Source of the DNA: Haematobia irritans
Taxonomy: Eukaryota > Arthropoda > Insecta > Diptera > Muscidae
Length of the DNA stretch: 64,000 nucleotides
Direction of reading: 5' to 3'
Assembly (NCBI RefSeq): GCF_050003625.1
Contig: NC_134398.1
Coordinates: forward strand, 93,687,248 to 93,751,247
Numbering within the stretch: the stretch's first letter is position 1; each line of letters opens with the position of its first letter. The position numbers were made by a program, and so were the translations under genes. The notes under the pieces are model-generated. The model was not told the DNA's origin and made no database searches. It saw only the letters and a program-made list of their open reading frames with translations. This document shows positions 34,441-44,148 of the stretch, piece after piece.

Positions 34441-36038
34441 GGGGATATTGGAAAATTAGCATTTGGCGGGGAAAACAGGGGGTATATAAACATTGACTGC
34501 GGGAAAATCGACATTATCAAACTGAGCAAGGAAGACAAACCTCTGGCATTTGTGTGTTCATCCATTATAAGAAAACTAAATATCAAACAATAGTGGTGTT
34601 TTTTTTTTAAATACATATCGTACTAACGTTTATTATTGTGAGTATTTTGTGCATTAACAACTCGTAGAATAAATGTTAATTAGTGTAAACATATTTAAAT
34701 GGTGATAGGTATATTTGCTTCCGATTGGTGAGACAGCACTGGCCTAAAAGGACGCCTATGAAGGCCAGTGCATGACATTATTGTGAGGAGCTGTCCAGCA
34801 ACTGACACTTTGATGAAAAGAACCATTCTGTCATCTATCAAGTATAAACTACATCGAAAAAGGCGAGATCCTTTGTGGCATCAAAAAGATTAAACCCACC
34901 ATTATTGGGCATCACCGATCAGCTAAATTCAATTTCCAAGCGGTGCTGTGGAGTAAGATCACCAGGGAAATAAGAGCGTGAACCTGCAAAGGAAAATCAG
35001 TCAATTAACAACAGAATAAATACAAGGATAACAGGTAAATCTGTGTCTCACCAGTATTGTGTGATGTCCGTCCATAAATCCGAGGTAGATTATTGTGTCT
35101 TCCACATATAATTCCTGATGTTTGGGGAAATAAAAATAAAAAAATAGTAACAATTGAAATCGGATTTTTAAACCTGGAAAGAAAAGAAGAAAAAACTGAT
35201 ATGAAAAACTGATAAAATAATACAAAAAAAGATTAAGAGAAGGCTTTGGTTATAATTGATTAAAGTAGGAATTTAAAGTAAAGTTTAGAATTAAGGATCT
35301 AATTGTTAAGACAGCGATTTTGTAAGGGGAAAAATATCTTTATTGAGTGTTTAGGCTTTGGGTGGTAGGATTTCAGGATACTTGTATTTAGTTTGGTACT
35401 GCGAAGTTGTTTTGAGCCGCAGACTGATTCTTTTAAGAGAGCTCTTTTACTAGATTTCTATAGAGTAAATTATTGGCGAGGAATAGGCCATTTGAACAAG
35501 GTTCTGAATCTGGGTCATCCTAGAGATTGTGCCAAGAGGTAGTTACAAAGATATCTTTCTTCATAACATCTGATTTAACTATATTGTTATACAAAAAAAA
35601 AAAAATCAATATTAATTGCATATGAGAAAAGAAATTGTCATTTCCTATTCTTTTATCACAATTTTTGGTGTTTTGATTAATAAAATTGTAATGTCTTGAT
35701 CTGTTGTTAAGAAAAATGTTGTGTTGGTAATTTTTGGTCATTGGGGGGGCCGAGGTATGAAATAATTGTGTGAGAAAATTGTGTGTGTGGTATCAGGGGC
35801 CCAAAGAAATATGTTATTGGCTAAAATGGAGTGTTTTTGGGTCATGGTTGGGAGGGCAAGCGTGGGGTCATAACACCAAGACCTCTGGATGAATGTTTTC
35901 CGCTCGAGATAGTCGTAAGTCGCTTTGTTTTGTATTTGTGTATATTCAAACTCGTTCGATGTTAGTGCTCTGGGTTTGATGTAGGCGGGTTGAGTCCCAC
36001 ACCCATAGAGATCGCCGTAGTCAGCCGGACAGCCGGAC
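34441..36038 (+). other. Possible 3' LTR body or leader of the gypsy unit
   Basis: Non-coding. It contains a TATA box candidate (TATATAAA at 34483-34490) after a purine-rich stretch, an ATAAATG near 34670, and long stretches without open frames, as in a large LTR. It stops at the inverted end at 36039. No direct counterpart is found at the left end of the unit, so the LTR call stays open. Confidence 0.3.
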
Positions 36039-36360
36039 AGCCACGTCAAACGCCGCTATAGACGCACATAACAGATATTGTGGACACCAACGAATTAAGT
36101 TTGTTGCTGAATGAGTCCATTGCTGCGCATGATGTAAAAGTTAGCCTAATACCGGAATTATATGTTTGTTAGATGGGCGTTATAAATTGACGGTATCCAT
36201 TTGGAAAAGCTGAAGAAGACGACAATGTACCACATGTCGTTAAAGCTGTTGCCGAATGTATGACCATAATCACTTAAGCCGATAAATATGTGATAGTAGT
36301 AGATTAATCTAGAAGGTTGTAGGCCACTTAGCGAGAACATTCGAAATCGTCATATCTCGG

Positions 36361-36368
36361 TATATAAA
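36361..36368 (+). promoter_or_regulatory. TATA box in LTR
   Basis: TATATAAA is followed about 30-40 bases later by a TCAGTCG-type initiator (CAAGTCAGTCG), which is typical of insect LTR promoters. Confidence 0.45.
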
Positions 36369-36445
36369 CCCCTAGCGGAGAGAACTGTCAAGTCAGTCGT
36401 AAGCTAAAGTTTATACAGTACAAATCGTAGAGCTAAAGTTTATAT

Positions 36446-37209
36446 CCCTGCCAACATTTTTTGAATTTGGGGACTCTTTTGAGAATCCCCACTACGTCGA
36501 AAACAATCATATACGATATCAAAAACTCGTCGGAAAAGCGCCGTCACTATTGAGAAGTTGTACCACGCCAAGTTACTACAAAAATGTTTCGCATGAGTGC
36601 AATTATTAGGTGCCTTTATAGATCAATTTAGAACGACGCCAATAAGGGACCCTCCAAACAATCAGAAAAAGTGCATTTTAAGATAGTTGTAAAAGAATCA
36701 TTGTGGTCGAGTAAAACACGTTTGTTTAGATATTTATTAATTTGATTAAACATTTACAAATTCTTAAAAATATAACATTTATACCACTATCACATTACAT
36801 TTAACATAATTTTTGGCATTAATGATGATGTTGAGTTACAAGTAGCGAGTTACATGTTGCTGCGTCTATCAACCAGTGTTTTTATTCCATGGAGGCAGCG
36901 TGTCTGTAAAATATCTGAAAAACAATCACTTTATTCCATTTGGAAAATCACCAAATTGTTCACCAATATACCTTTCACAATTTTAAGCGTATAATCTATG
37001 TTTTCAGAACTTTATTTTCGTTTTTATTTAATTAAAATATAACAAGCTGGTTGCGCTTGGCGTTTCACAAAAAAATGGCTTTTTTAACAGTAGGGATGGC
37101 AAATTACTTGCATGTACTTTTTGATGTACCTTTTCATGATGGTTGAAGTGACATTTACGAGTCTGTGATAACGATGAGGTTGAAATGGAACTTTGAAATG
37201 CTGGCAGGG
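36446..37209 (-). mobile_element. CCCTGCC-end element, unit 6
   Basis: This is a 764-bp copy with AT flanks (36444-36445 and 37210-37211), inserted in the LTR. It lacks the 266-bp MITE. The ends are CCCTGCCAACATTTTTTG and AAATGCTGGCAGGG. Confidence 0.8.
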
Positions 37210-37373
37210 ATAGTACACATCGTAATAAGTGAAACCAATCAGTTAAAAAAATAAATTGTAGATTCTCGTTATTTGAAAAGAACTGTGTTTTAATTATCGG
37301 GTAATTAAATACGCCTCAATATAAAAACGTAACAATTGGTGTCGGAAGTGAAATAACGAAAAAAAAAACTATA

Positions 37374-38368
37374 ATGAAGTTTAATGAGCTTCGAGTGGAA
37401 GACTTAAAAAAGGAATTGAGCAAACTAGAGCAGCCGACTACAGGAAACAAAGCTCAGCATCAAAAGCGTCTACTGGAAGAGTTCGAACGGCGCAAAATGG
37501 ATATCGAGACACATGAGTTTGATTATAAGAAGGACATTGACGAATCAATACTCGTCAATACCATCAGTGTAGAAAATCCATCTGTGGCTTCGTGTTGTGG
37601 ATTACACCTCAATGCTCAATGTTTTGAACAAAATGATGGAAGAGAATTCTAGAAAACTTATGGAACAAAATTCTCTAAAAATGGAAGATAATTCTAGAAA
37701 ACTGGAAGCAGATTCCCTAAAAATGGAAATTTGTGGCCGATGAGATATAAAGTATTCCCGTTCCTTCTCGAAATAATTATAATGAAGTAATAGCGGCACT
37801 AAAACGCAAGTACGATGGAGAACATAAGCAAGACATTTTTAGAATGGAATTAAGAGGTAGAGTCCAGAAATCAAACGAGACTCTACAAGACTTTGCAACA
37901 GAAGTTGAGCGGTTGGTGTTATTGACATACCCAGGAGAGAGTCATCCACTTGTGGACCGCATCAAGATTGAGACCTTTGTAAATGGCATTCGAGACCCAG
38001 ACATAAAATGTGCTACATATGCGTCACAAAAAGCTACATTTGTGGAAACTGTAACATTTGCCCTTGCACAAGAGACAGCGAGCGTACTAGCACGTCCTCA
38101 AGTTAACAAAGTACGTAAGGTGGAGACCGAGAATGACGAATCAATTTCCGTGATTGATTCAGTGAAAGAAGCCGTTAAGCAGGCAATGCAAGAAATGAAG
38201 CAAGAGACAACAAAATCCAGAATGAAGTGCTATAACTGTGATAAGCCTGGACATGTTGCTCGCGAATGTAAAGCCCGTCGTAAGCGATCAAGATCGAAAT
38301 CGCCATCCCCATCAAACAATAGCCATGTGTGGGTGAACCCACAGTCCAGTGAGTCACCTTTAAACTAA
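37374..38368 (+). pseudogene. gag: gag of second Ty3/gypsy element, broken
   Basis: The start MKFNELRVEDLKKELSKLE lies 38 bases after the primer-binding-like site. The N-terminal part resembles a SAP-type helical motif (LRVEDLKKELSKL, NKAQHQKRLLEEFE). A middle region (37600-37840) is full of near repeats of the ENSRKLMEQNSLKME type and is out of frame. The C-terminal part (37844-38368) is in another frame and has a capsid region (RGRVQKSNETLQDFATEVERL) and a clean CCHC knuckle (CYNCDKPGHVAREC), followed by an Arg/Ser-rich tail. One frameshift plus a probable deletion makes it non-functional. Confidence 0.75.
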
Positions 38369-38370
38369 AT

Positions 38371-38950
38371 CGAGCTAGTTCAACGGGTCAAGAACTATCT
38401 CCCACATATGATGGCCCCACAATCTCCATAGCAATAGTACAACAGCAAAATAACAATTTAACTGTCGCGGGGTTTGTTAAATGCGACAAGCGTACATTGA
38501 CGTTGGATACGGGTGCGTCGAAGTCTATCATTAGATCAGACATAGTAAAAGAAAAAGTTACACCATTGATTGGAGTCAAACTACGCACAGCCACAGGGGC
38601 ACCAGTATATGGGAAAGTCGCCATGAAGTTAACTATTGTTAACATATCCGTTAAGTATGAGTTCATTGTGGCCGATATAGTAGATGAAGTTATAATTGGT
38701 GCGAATTTCATGATTGCCTTCGGTCTAAACCTGGATATGAAACGTCGTGTCATGACCTGGTTCAATACCAAAATACCGGTTAATGTGGGATACGACAAGA
38801 ATACCCCTATCAGACAATTGACTACGAGCAAGCCAGAGTTAATACCACCGCATTCTGAAGCGATATTATGGGTGCCAATGAATGGAGATTGAGAAGTCGG
38901 CAAACTGTGGGTTGTTGAACCAGCAGAAAACAAAAACAACAACATCTTGA
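38371..38950 (+). pseudogene. Protease remnant of second gypsy element
   Basis: This is an aspartic protease, in the frame -1 to gag as in gypsy gag-pol overlaps. It contains the LDTGASKSII active site (about 38501-38530), a VYGKVAMKLTIVNI strand and a GANFMIAFGL flap-like end. A TGA at about 38890 interrupts it, and sequence homologous to pol ends near 38950. RT, RNase H and integrase are absent, so the element is truncated here. Confidence 0.75.
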
Positions 38951-39289
38951 TAGCAAATGCAAATGCATCTTGATAGCAAATTTTGACGATTTTTTACTCA
39001 AAACATAGCAAATGCCGATTTTCAGATTTTTGCCCCAAAAATGACGATATTAGCTCCGTTCAAAACTTTGAATATTTAGAATCAGTTCAGAGCCAGCAAA
39101 AAAGCTTTTGGTAGAAATTTCATATATGTAGGAGCTATACCTCATTTTAAATCTACAGTATTAGTATCACTGTTGCCACTCGTGCCAAGAATAATCCACC
39201 AAAACTTGAAGGAAATTTTACCAAATTAACAAAAATTATTTTGAAGTTGTTGATCAAATTCTTGTGGTTAGTAAATAAACAAATGTTGT

Positions 39290-39825
39290 TTTATTCGAAA
39301 GAAATGTTTTATATTGAATTTATAGCAAATTTTGTTAACATTTTATTTCTACAGAAAAAGTTGTCAAAATTTTATTTCTATAGAAAATTTTGTCAAAATT
39401 TTATTTCTATAGAAAATTTTGTCCAAATTTTATTTCTATAGAAAATTTTGTCCAAATTTTATTTCTATAGAAAATTTTGTACAAATTTTATTTCTATAGA
39501 AAATGTTATCAAAATTTTATTTCTATAGAAAATTTTGTCAACAATTTTATTTCTATAGAAAATTTTGTCCAAATATTATTTCTATAGAAAATTTTGTCAA
39601 AACTTTATATCTCTAGAAAATTTTTGCACATTTTTATTTCTATAGAACATTCTTGCAAAAATTTATATCTATAGAAAAATTTTTGTCAATTTTTTTTGTA
39701 GTAAATTCTTTATTATTTTATTGACAAGGAAATGTTTGCAAAATTTCATTTCTATAGAAAATTTCTTCAACATTTTATTTCTATAGAAGATTTTGTTCAT
39801 TTTATTTCTGTGGAAAATTGTACCT
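39290..39825. repeat. 28-29-bp minisatellite array
   Basis: About 17 tandem copies of a unit like TTTATTTCTATAGAAAATT plus TTGTCAAAA. Neighbouring units are near-identical in the centre and decay at the edges. Related decayed arrays are found at 31870-32440 and, as the reverse complement, at 55190-55480 inside a hAT MITE. Confidence 0.85.
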
Positions 39826-39829
39826 CCTT

Positions 39830-40064
39830 AAGGTGAGTATTAAGTTCGAGTTTAGCCGCTAAAATCGCTAAAGTGAAAACTAAATCAGTAAGAAAAATGC
39901 ATGAAGTTATGCATATTTGTTGCAAATTTTATTATAACTTGATGGGGAAAAGCACAAAGCAAATTTTCACAAAGTTTGTATTCCTTAAAATGGATTATTA
40001 AAGAAAAGTAATCGTGAAAAAATGACGTTTTTAGCGGCTAAACTCGAACCTAATACCCACCTTT
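39830..40064. mobile_element. MITE family M2
   Basis: This is a 235-bp element with long inverted ends. The left end is AAGGTGAGTATTAAGTTCG followed by AGTTTAGCCGCTAAAA; the right end is the near reverse complement (TTTTTAGCGGCTAAACTCG). A decayed fragment of the left end is seen at 63118-63168. It directly abuts M1 copy 2. Confidence 0.75.
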
Positions 40065-40288
40065 AAGCAGAGTACTATGTTCAGTTTTCAAGCTGACAAC
40101 CAGCTTGTTTTCACGGTTACTTTTTTTAATTAATAAATTTAGAAATATAAAATTATTTGCAATCAATTCCTTGGATCTTTTCCATCCATTATTTTGCAAA
40201 ACTTGATCAAAATATAATCGTCTTCCTAAATATATTTGTACTTTTAATTTAGTGCTTTGGTGAAAACCCCGAACATAGTACTCACCTT
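40065..40288. mobile_element. MITE family M1, copy 2
   Basis: This 224-bp copy is in reverse orientation to 13349-13572, ending GAACATAGTACTCACCTTT. The interior GATCAAAATATAATCGTC and the adjoining GGATCTTTTCCATCC match copy 1 in reverse complement. Confidence 0.75.
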
Positions 40289-40941
40289 TATTAGAGAGTC
40301 AATCAATAAGAGTTTTATGATCAAATTTAGGAAAATCGTTGCCCGATTATATACGTAAAATCTAAAGATCTTTATTGTTATATTTAAATAAAAATTATAA
40401 AAATGTTTGTTTTTTTATTTTTTTTGTTGTTGAAATGCATAGTTACGTATGTTAATTTTGTGTTCTTTATATGAAATAAATATTTTTGTTGTTAACCAAA
40501 AATATAGTTTGGTTTTAATATTATTTATATTGCAGATTAAATAGAAATAACGATTATTACGATTTCTGTAGAAAAAAGTGACGATTTTTCTTGAAATTTT
40601 ATTGGCAGCCCTGGTTCGGACTGACAAAATAACGAGATTTCGTAGATTTGAGGATTTAACAGCTGTTTGTAAATATATCAATACAAACACAAACCCGTAT
40701 GTGGACACGCACACACACATTCATCTACAAGGAAAATTTGGGCAGGGTTCCAAAAAGCGCATTTTTAGTACTAAAACCACAGTTGTTCAAGGCAGTATAG
40801 TGGATTTTGAAAGAGATTTTGTTGAAATCCTCAACGAGCCAGCTGACATTTGCCTATTGCAAATCTACTGAGATCTAGGAGGATTTCGGCCAAAATCCTA
40901 GTTTACGAGGATTTCGTGTCTAGTGCGAACGTAGTATCATT
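40289..40941. other. Intergenic spacer
   Basis: No gene is supported. An ATP-like or coding signature is not seen. A short CA-repeat (ACACGCACACACACA) lies near 40705. Confidence 0.35.
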
Positions 40942-41179
40942 CGCTATACAGATTATCAGTTATTCCGGACGGAATGTCGGTTTTTGTAAAGAATCTTACA
41001 GTGTGTCGGATTGATACGACTTGTCGGCGATGACTAAATAATCGGTAAATGTGTTATCGATCCCATAAACATGCAGCAGTATCGATTATGCCTTCGGACT
41101 TAACTTATAATGTGCACAATATATGGGATATGTTCGACACGAGCACTGTCGTCCGGAATAACTGATAGTCTGTAAAGCG
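40942..41179. mobile_element. 238-bp MITE, CGCTATACAG ends
   Basis: Inverted ends of about 30 bp: CGCTATACAGATTATCAG at left, and CTGATAGTCTGTAAAGCG as the reverse at right, both followed inward by TTATTCCGGACG. It appears to interrupt a fragment of a CCCTGCC unit, which continues to its right. Confidence 0.6.
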
Positions 41180-41218
41180 CATCAGAAGCGCCGCCAAATT
41201 CAAAAAATGTTGGCAGGG
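41180..41218 (+). mobile_element. CCCTGCC-end element fragment, unit 7
   Basis: Only the last 39 bases of the family remain: AGAAGCGCCGCCAAATTC, then AAAAAATGTTGGCAGGG. Confidence 0.65.
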
Positions 41219-41225
41219 TGGGGAC

Positions 41226-41803
41226 CATGGCTGAACAAGAAGGTTAAATCATAGGCCCATATGATTACAATTTTTTTACTTCGACAAAATTTTAAGATGT
41301 CAAAATCATATGTTTATGGTGATTGCAGCTCTCCAAATGACACTGCACAGCAAATGCATCTCAAACAAACTCGCGCATTCATAGCTGGAGAATTGTTCAA
41401 AGATGACGTGAGTATCTTGATAACATATTCCAGACCCAAAATACCACGCACATCAGTTTTTAAACTGCATCATAAACTGTTTTTGTTAATAGATGGCAAA
41501 GATCCATTTGACTGACTTCAATTCTTAACTTTGGTGGGTATTATAGTCTTATTTGTCTCATATCGGCGTTCCTCGGATGAATTATCCATTTCACAATCAC
41601 TCTTAGGTGACGCAATTAAATTTGAACCTTTATTTTTCTCTGGATTTTAATTATTTTTCAGGACAATTGAGAATAAATAATTACCACTTTTATCAATGCC
41701 ATACGATTCTTTTATCAGCTGATTTTGACTTCTTAAAATTGTAAACAACATATTGAAATTTGTTGTTTTTGTTATCGTGATTCAACCTCCTTATTCAGCC
41801 ATG
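41226..41803. mobile_element. hAT-like non-autonomous element
   Basis: Ends CATGGCTGAACAAG and CTTATTCAGCCATG are inverted. GTGGGGAC flanks both sides (41218-41225 and 41804-41811), an 8-bp duplication as in hAT. The 578-bp interior has an 84-codon frame with no recognised domain. Confidence 0.65.
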
Positions 41804-42004
41804 GTGGGGACACTTGACGAACTGTCCCAATAGCACTGAAGAAATCATACCAGTTGTGTGACGGGCAGAATAAAATGCAAATTCACTTCAATAACTTTTT
41901 ATCGATGGTCGTTTGGGCTTGGCTGTACAATCAGTTAATTAAATAAAAGCATTTCCAAAAATTTTTTTTAATTTTCTCCCAAGCAATTAAAACACAATGT
42001 ACAT

Positions 42005-42128
42005 AAGAACAAAATTTTTGAAAACAAAGAATGTAAACAAACCGACAAGAAGTAAACAAAGGTTTTGACAATATGAATATCGATTTCAGTCACCTGATTG
42101 CATGACTTTACCACTATTAATTGCCATG
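42005..42128. mobile_element. Fragment of the 266-bp MITE
   Basis: Homologous to part of 19670-19935 (AAAGAATGTAAACAAACC, GTCACCTGATTGCATGAC) and diverged. It lies just upstream of the AlaRS promoter region. Confidence 0.6.
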
Positions 42129-42130
42129 CC

Positions 42131-42138
42131 TATCGATA
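42131..42138 (+). promoter_or_regulatory. DRE-type TATCGATA promoter motif of AlaRS
   Basis: The palindrome TATCGATA is the DREF-binding core found in many fly housekeeping and growth promoters. It lies about 370 bases before the AlaRS start codon. A TATATAAAA run (42156-42164) and a CAACACTGA string follow. An AG acceptor (TTTAATCATTACAG, ending 42488) before the start codon suggests a 5' UTR intron. Activity is inferred. Confidence 0.5.
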
Positions 42139-42502
42139 AATAATTTATGCCATATGTATATAAAATTGGCAACACTGAATATTACTCAGTTTTTGCTGAC
42201 AGGTGTGAACTAGTAAGGCGGCTTTAGAAAGGGTTTCACGGTAATACTGTGTGCAACTATACAAACTTTGATTTTTATATATGTAATTTATTTTATATTT
42301 TGGTGCGGGAGTAGTGGTTGAATTATGACATATAAATTACTTCACAAATGTTCGACACCGTTCGAAACGGACAATCTTACACATTTGCCGTTTACACGTG
42401 CAACATTTCTTGAATTATTTATATGTTATCGTTCAAGTTGTTTTTGGGTTGCGTGGCAATGTGGCATTAACCTATTTAATCATTACAGTTTATTGATTCA
42501 CC

Positions 42503-43497
42503 ATGCATTTTTTAACTGCTGCTGGAGTTCGTAAATGTTTCTTGGATTTCTTTAAGGAGAAGCAACATATTTATGTACATTCCTCTAGTACCATACCTTT
42601 GGATGATCCAACACTACTTTTTGCAAATGCCGGGATGAATCAATTCAAACCTATGTTCTTGGGAACTGCTGACCCAAATAGTGATATGTCTAAATGGTTA
42701 CGTGTAGCCAATACTCAAAAATGCATTCGTGCAGGAGGTAAACACAACGATTTGGACGACGTTGGAAAGGACGTATATCATCATACTTTTTTTGAAATGC
42801 TGGGAAATTGGTCATTTGGAGACTACTTCAAAAAGGAAATATGTTCTTGGGCTTGGGAGTTTTTGACAGATCGATTGGGTCTAGATAAGGATAGATTATA
42901 CGTTACGTACTTTGGAGGCGACGAAGCAAGTGGATTAGAACCTGATCTAGAATGTAAACAAATATGGATTGACTTGGGACTGAAACCCGAGCACATAATA
43001 CCCGGCAATATGAAGGATAATTTTTGGGAAATGGGGGAGACGGGCCCATGTGGACCTTGCTCAGAACTGCATTTTGACCGCATAGGAGGCCGCACTGTAC
43101 CAGAATTAGTCAATATGGACGACCCCGATGTTTTGGAAATTTGGAACTTGGTTTTTATTCAATATAATCGCGACCAAGATGGTACATTGAAGCTACTTCC
43201 AAAGAAACATATAGACTGTGGTATGGGCTTCGAAAGATTGGTTTCTGTTATACAAGACAAACGTTCCAACTATGATACTGATATATTTGTTCCCTTGTTT
43301 GATGCTATACAAGTTGGAACCGGATGCCCAGCGTATGGCGGAAAAGTAGGTGAGGAGGATGTTACTGGGGTTGATATGGCGTACAGAGTGTTAGCTGATC
43401 ATGTAAGAACTCTTACCATAGCTTTGGCCGATGGAGGAGTCCCAGATAATACTGGTAGAGGATATGTTCTTCGGAGAATATTACGACGAGCAGTTAG
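42503..43497 (+). CDS. AlaRS: Alanyl-tRNA synthetase, cytosolic, first coding exon
   Basis: This enzyme joins alanine to tRNA-Ala in the cytosol using ATP. The exon encodes 331 codons plus two bases. The catalytic class II core is clear: the first strands ([16 protein letters not shown]), motif 2 with [13 protein letters not shown] and [18 protein letters not shown], and later [36 protein letters not shown] and the SNYDTD region. The end [28 protein letters not shown] matches the end of the catalytic domain. The start [17 protein letters not shown] has no mitochondrial presequence. The donor GTAAGT is at 43498. The remaining roughly 600 residues (tRNA-binding, editing and C-Ala domains) are not in the window, because intron 1 runs to the right edge. 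I saw no frameshift or stop. Confidence 0.95.
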
Positions 43498-44148
43498 GTA
43501 AGTTGGTTATTCCACTCCGTACATATGAAATATTTGCGTTTTTCCTTTAAAGCAATTTGTAGCATACTATGAAATATAAGGCCAGTTAGTTAATCCTTTG
43601 GTATATATCCTTTCAAAATTGTTAATTTCCTCAGCACTGCAAATCCCAGAGCAATATTGATGGTATGGTTAATATTGGCTATAACTTACAGTGTTTAGTA
43701 GAGGATAGAGAAATGTAAATCAGTTACTCTAGAGCCTAGGGTTAATAAAGTTGACACTTCTTTAAATTTGTTGATAAATTTTGGGCAAAATACGTACAGT
43801 GGAATCTTCACGAGCAAAGTTGGCACATGTTTTTTCGACTTGAAGTTTTTTGTTTTTTGTATTCAAATGTTAATTTTTTATATTAAAAAGTTAATAAATC
43901 AAATAAATTTGACGTTCTTTCCCTCTGCTGGTTAAGCTACACTTGTAGTTTAGTCAATGCATGTTTTTAAGCTGAAATCAAAAAAACAACAAATTAAAAT
44001 ATATAAAAGCATATCAAAATCAGTTTATCCTTACAAACAATTGGGATATTTCTCTCAAAACAAATAGAAAATCTTATTTGTGGACGTAGAAAGCCTGTAG
44101 TATATCTACATTATCTATTCAGAGAATATAGAATACAACGTTGATAAC
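43498..44148 (+). other. AlaRS intron 1, proximal part
   Basis: The intron begins GTAAGTTGG. The sequence up to the hAT MITE at 44149 is AT-rich, without exons or recognised repeats. Confidence 0.6.

Larger units (their letters stand above)
24738..36073 (+). mobile_element. Ty3/gypsy element in an 11.3-kb unit with inverted TG...CA ends
   Basis: The unit starts TGTTATGTGCGTCTATAG and ends with the exact reverse complement; 35 bp match perfectly at the two ends. GATA flanks both sides (24734-24737 and 36074-36077). Inside are gag and pol of a gypsy-type element with order PR, RT, RNase H, integrase. At the left the ends form a 51-bp palindrome (24738-24788), and four bases later comes TGGCGCCC, a typical tRNA primer-binding start. 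I infer an LTR retrotransposon with TG...CA ends and a 4-bp duplication, whose 5' LTR collapsed to the palindrome. The 3' LTR would lie somewhere before 36073, but its start is not found. An Osvaldo/Ulysses-like identity is a guess. Confidence 0.6.
36079..37334 (+). repeat. Probable 5' LTR of a second gypsy element (split by unit 6)
   Basis: The putative LTR begins TGTGGACACC and ends CGTAACA, and a primer-binding-like TTGGTGTCGGAAGTG follows at 37336. A promoter-like stretch, TATATAAACC at 36361 followed by GAACTGTCAAGTCAGTCG, supports an LTR. It is split by the CCCTGCC unit 6 (36446-37209). Net length is about 490 bp. The matching 3' LTR is absent because the element is truncated. Confidence 0.45.

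Noticed and set aside
34233..34616. 127-codon minus-strand frame
   Set aside because: It lacks any recognised domain, has low-complexity Phe/Pro-rich sequence, and lies in a probable LTR or leader.
39290..39825. CRISPR-like array
   Set aside because: The units are contiguous with no unique spacers, in a eukaryotic genome; this is a minisatellite.
38947..40611. A hAT element spanning 39170-40611 with CACTGTTGCCA and TGGCAGCCCTG ends
   Set aside because: The ends match only about 8 of 11 bases and the flanks show no 8-bp duplication.
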